From Bacteroidales bacterium UBA2198 (GTDB lineage: Bacteria; Bacteroidota; Bacteroidia; Bacteroidales; VadinHA17): DNA of 6,819 bases. Position numbers and translations under genes: made by a program. The notes under the pieces are model-generated. The model worked only from the letters and a program-made list of their open reading frames with translations, made no database searches and was not told where the DNA came from. Each line of letters starts with the position of its first letter. The first letter of the stretch is position 1. Below, one piece after another: positions 6,102 through 6,819 of this stretch. The DNA lies in contig DCVC01000049.1 of NCBI GenBank assembly GCA_002328625.1, positions 3,613 through 10,431 on the forward strand. Reading direction: 5' to 3'.

Positions 6102-6819
6102 GAAGCCCAGTCTCTCCGACTTCATCCGTTACCACGGCAACAAAATGTCGGGAAGAGAGAGGAATGCCTTTGAAAGGGAATTACAAAAAGATCCTTTTAT
6201 AGAAGAGGCTGAGGAGGGATTTGAAACCATTACACCGGAAGAGGCAGAAGAAGACATATTATCAATCAGGAGAAGACTTGCAAACCGGACCACCGGCAAG
6301 CAGAGATTTACCTTGTACCGGATCGCCGCATCAGTTGCTCTATTAATGGCGATCTCTTCAGTTTTTATTATCATACAGAGAAACAGACCAGAGAAACAAT
6401 CATTTGATTTGTCATCAACCAGACCGGAAGAAATAGTAATCATTGAATCAAAGCCTCCTGTGAAACCTGACAAAGGATTAGAGAAGCCTGTACAAATATC
6501 AGCTCCTTCAGATATCAGAACGGAGAAATCAGTTGCAAAACAGGAAGTTCTGGCAGTTGCGGAAAAACCTGTACTGAATGATCAGGAATTTTTCGAAATG
6601 GCTAAAGCTGCTGACACCCAGCCGGAAATACCAGATAAACGAGCTAAGATATATGTGGCCAATGATCAACTACTGGTTCCTGTTGCGGCAATGGCAACCG
6701 TTGGAAAAGTTGCTGAAATTGAAGTAATAAGCAAAACTGACTCAGCCAAAGGAGAAGCAAGATCGGACTATATACCTGCTCAGCCGCTTACAGAGAAGGA
6801 TAATTTTGATAAATATATA
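6079..6819 (+). CDS. Single-pass membrane protein, possible anti-sigma/TonB-like (3' truncated)
   Basis: The frame opens at ATG 6079 and runs without a stop to the window end, giving 247 visible residues. It overlaps the sigma gene by 23 bases, which suggests translational coupling. The start is supported because SLSDFIRYHGNKMSGRERNAF, a short N-terminal module seen in Bacteroidota membrane proteins beside sigma factors, begins before the next methionine (M23). Residues 1-80 are charged and presumably cytoplasmic. About 82-100 is one hydrophobic helix (RIAASVALLMAISSVFIII), followed by a long Pro/Lys/Glu-rich spacer to about 235 that would lie in the periplasm. The final visible residues (LTEKDNFDKYI) resemble the lead-in to TonB-like C-terminal domains in such proteins, but the domain itself is beyond the edge. 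Position and topology suggest an anti-sigma or signal-relay role; no zinc-binding anti-sigma motif (HxxxCxxC) is present, so this role is inferred. Confidence 0.85.
   Translation, partial: MLKESKNKKPSLSDFIRYHGNKMSGRERNAFERELQKDPFIEEAEEGFETITPEEAEEDILSIRRRLANRTTGKQRFTLYRIAASVALLMAISSVFIIIQRNRPEKQSFDLSSTRPEEIVIIESKPPVKPDKGLEKPVQISAPSDIRTEKSVAKQEVLAVAEKPVLNDQEFFEMAKAADTQPEIPDKRAKIYVANDQLLVPVAAMATVGKVAEIEVISKTDSAKGEARSDYIPAQPLTEKDNFDKYI

Noticed and set aside
6129..6473. Minus-strand ORF of 114 codons
   Set aside because: It lies opposite the membrane protein gene, whose plus-strand frame has a coherent start, TM helix and gene coupling; the minus-strand product has no recognisable features.

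Overview
The window most likely comes from a member of the Bacteroidota, probably an uncultured Bacteroidales-like lineage. The evidence is indirect. Shine-Dalgarno sequences are weak or absent before every start. A secreted protein joins a carboxypeptidase-regulatory-like beta domain to a von Willebrand A (vWA) domain. An ECF sigma factor is followed by an overlapping single-pass membrane protein of the kind common in that phylum. Base composition is moderate and the intergenic DNA is AT-rich. No rRNA or other marker gene is present, so the assignment stays tentative.

Layout: (1) Positions 1-3238, plus strand: the end of gltB (truncated at the left edge) and a complete gltD, 40 bases apart, form a glutamate synthase operon. 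Together they encode NADPH-dependent GOGAT, which makes two glutamates from glutamine and 2-oxoglutarate. (2) Positions 3239-3359: a short convergent intergenic region filled with CTCTGTG heptamers and their inverted copies, probably a bidirectional terminator or a dispersed repeat. (3) Positions 3360-5225, minus strand: a secreted vWA protein of the YfbK type with an N-terminal carboxypeptidase-regulatory-like domain. (4) Positions 5226-5531: a divergent promoter region with a plausible sigma-70-like promoter for the rightward genes and a G/C-richer patch with inverted repeats. (5) Positions 5532-6819, plus strand: an ECF-type sigma factor, then a membrane protein that overlaps it by 23 bases and runs off the right edge. 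This last gene is open to the window end.

Two units can be separated. The gltBD operon is ordinary central nitrogen metabolism. The right half looks like a cell-envelope regulatory module: a cytoplasmic sigma factor, a translationally coupled inner-membrane protein that may restrain it or pass on a signal, and a divergently transcribed exported vWA protein that could be a target or a partner. The function of such modules is, to my knowledge, not established. This is the part of the window most worth following up, although its component families are known.
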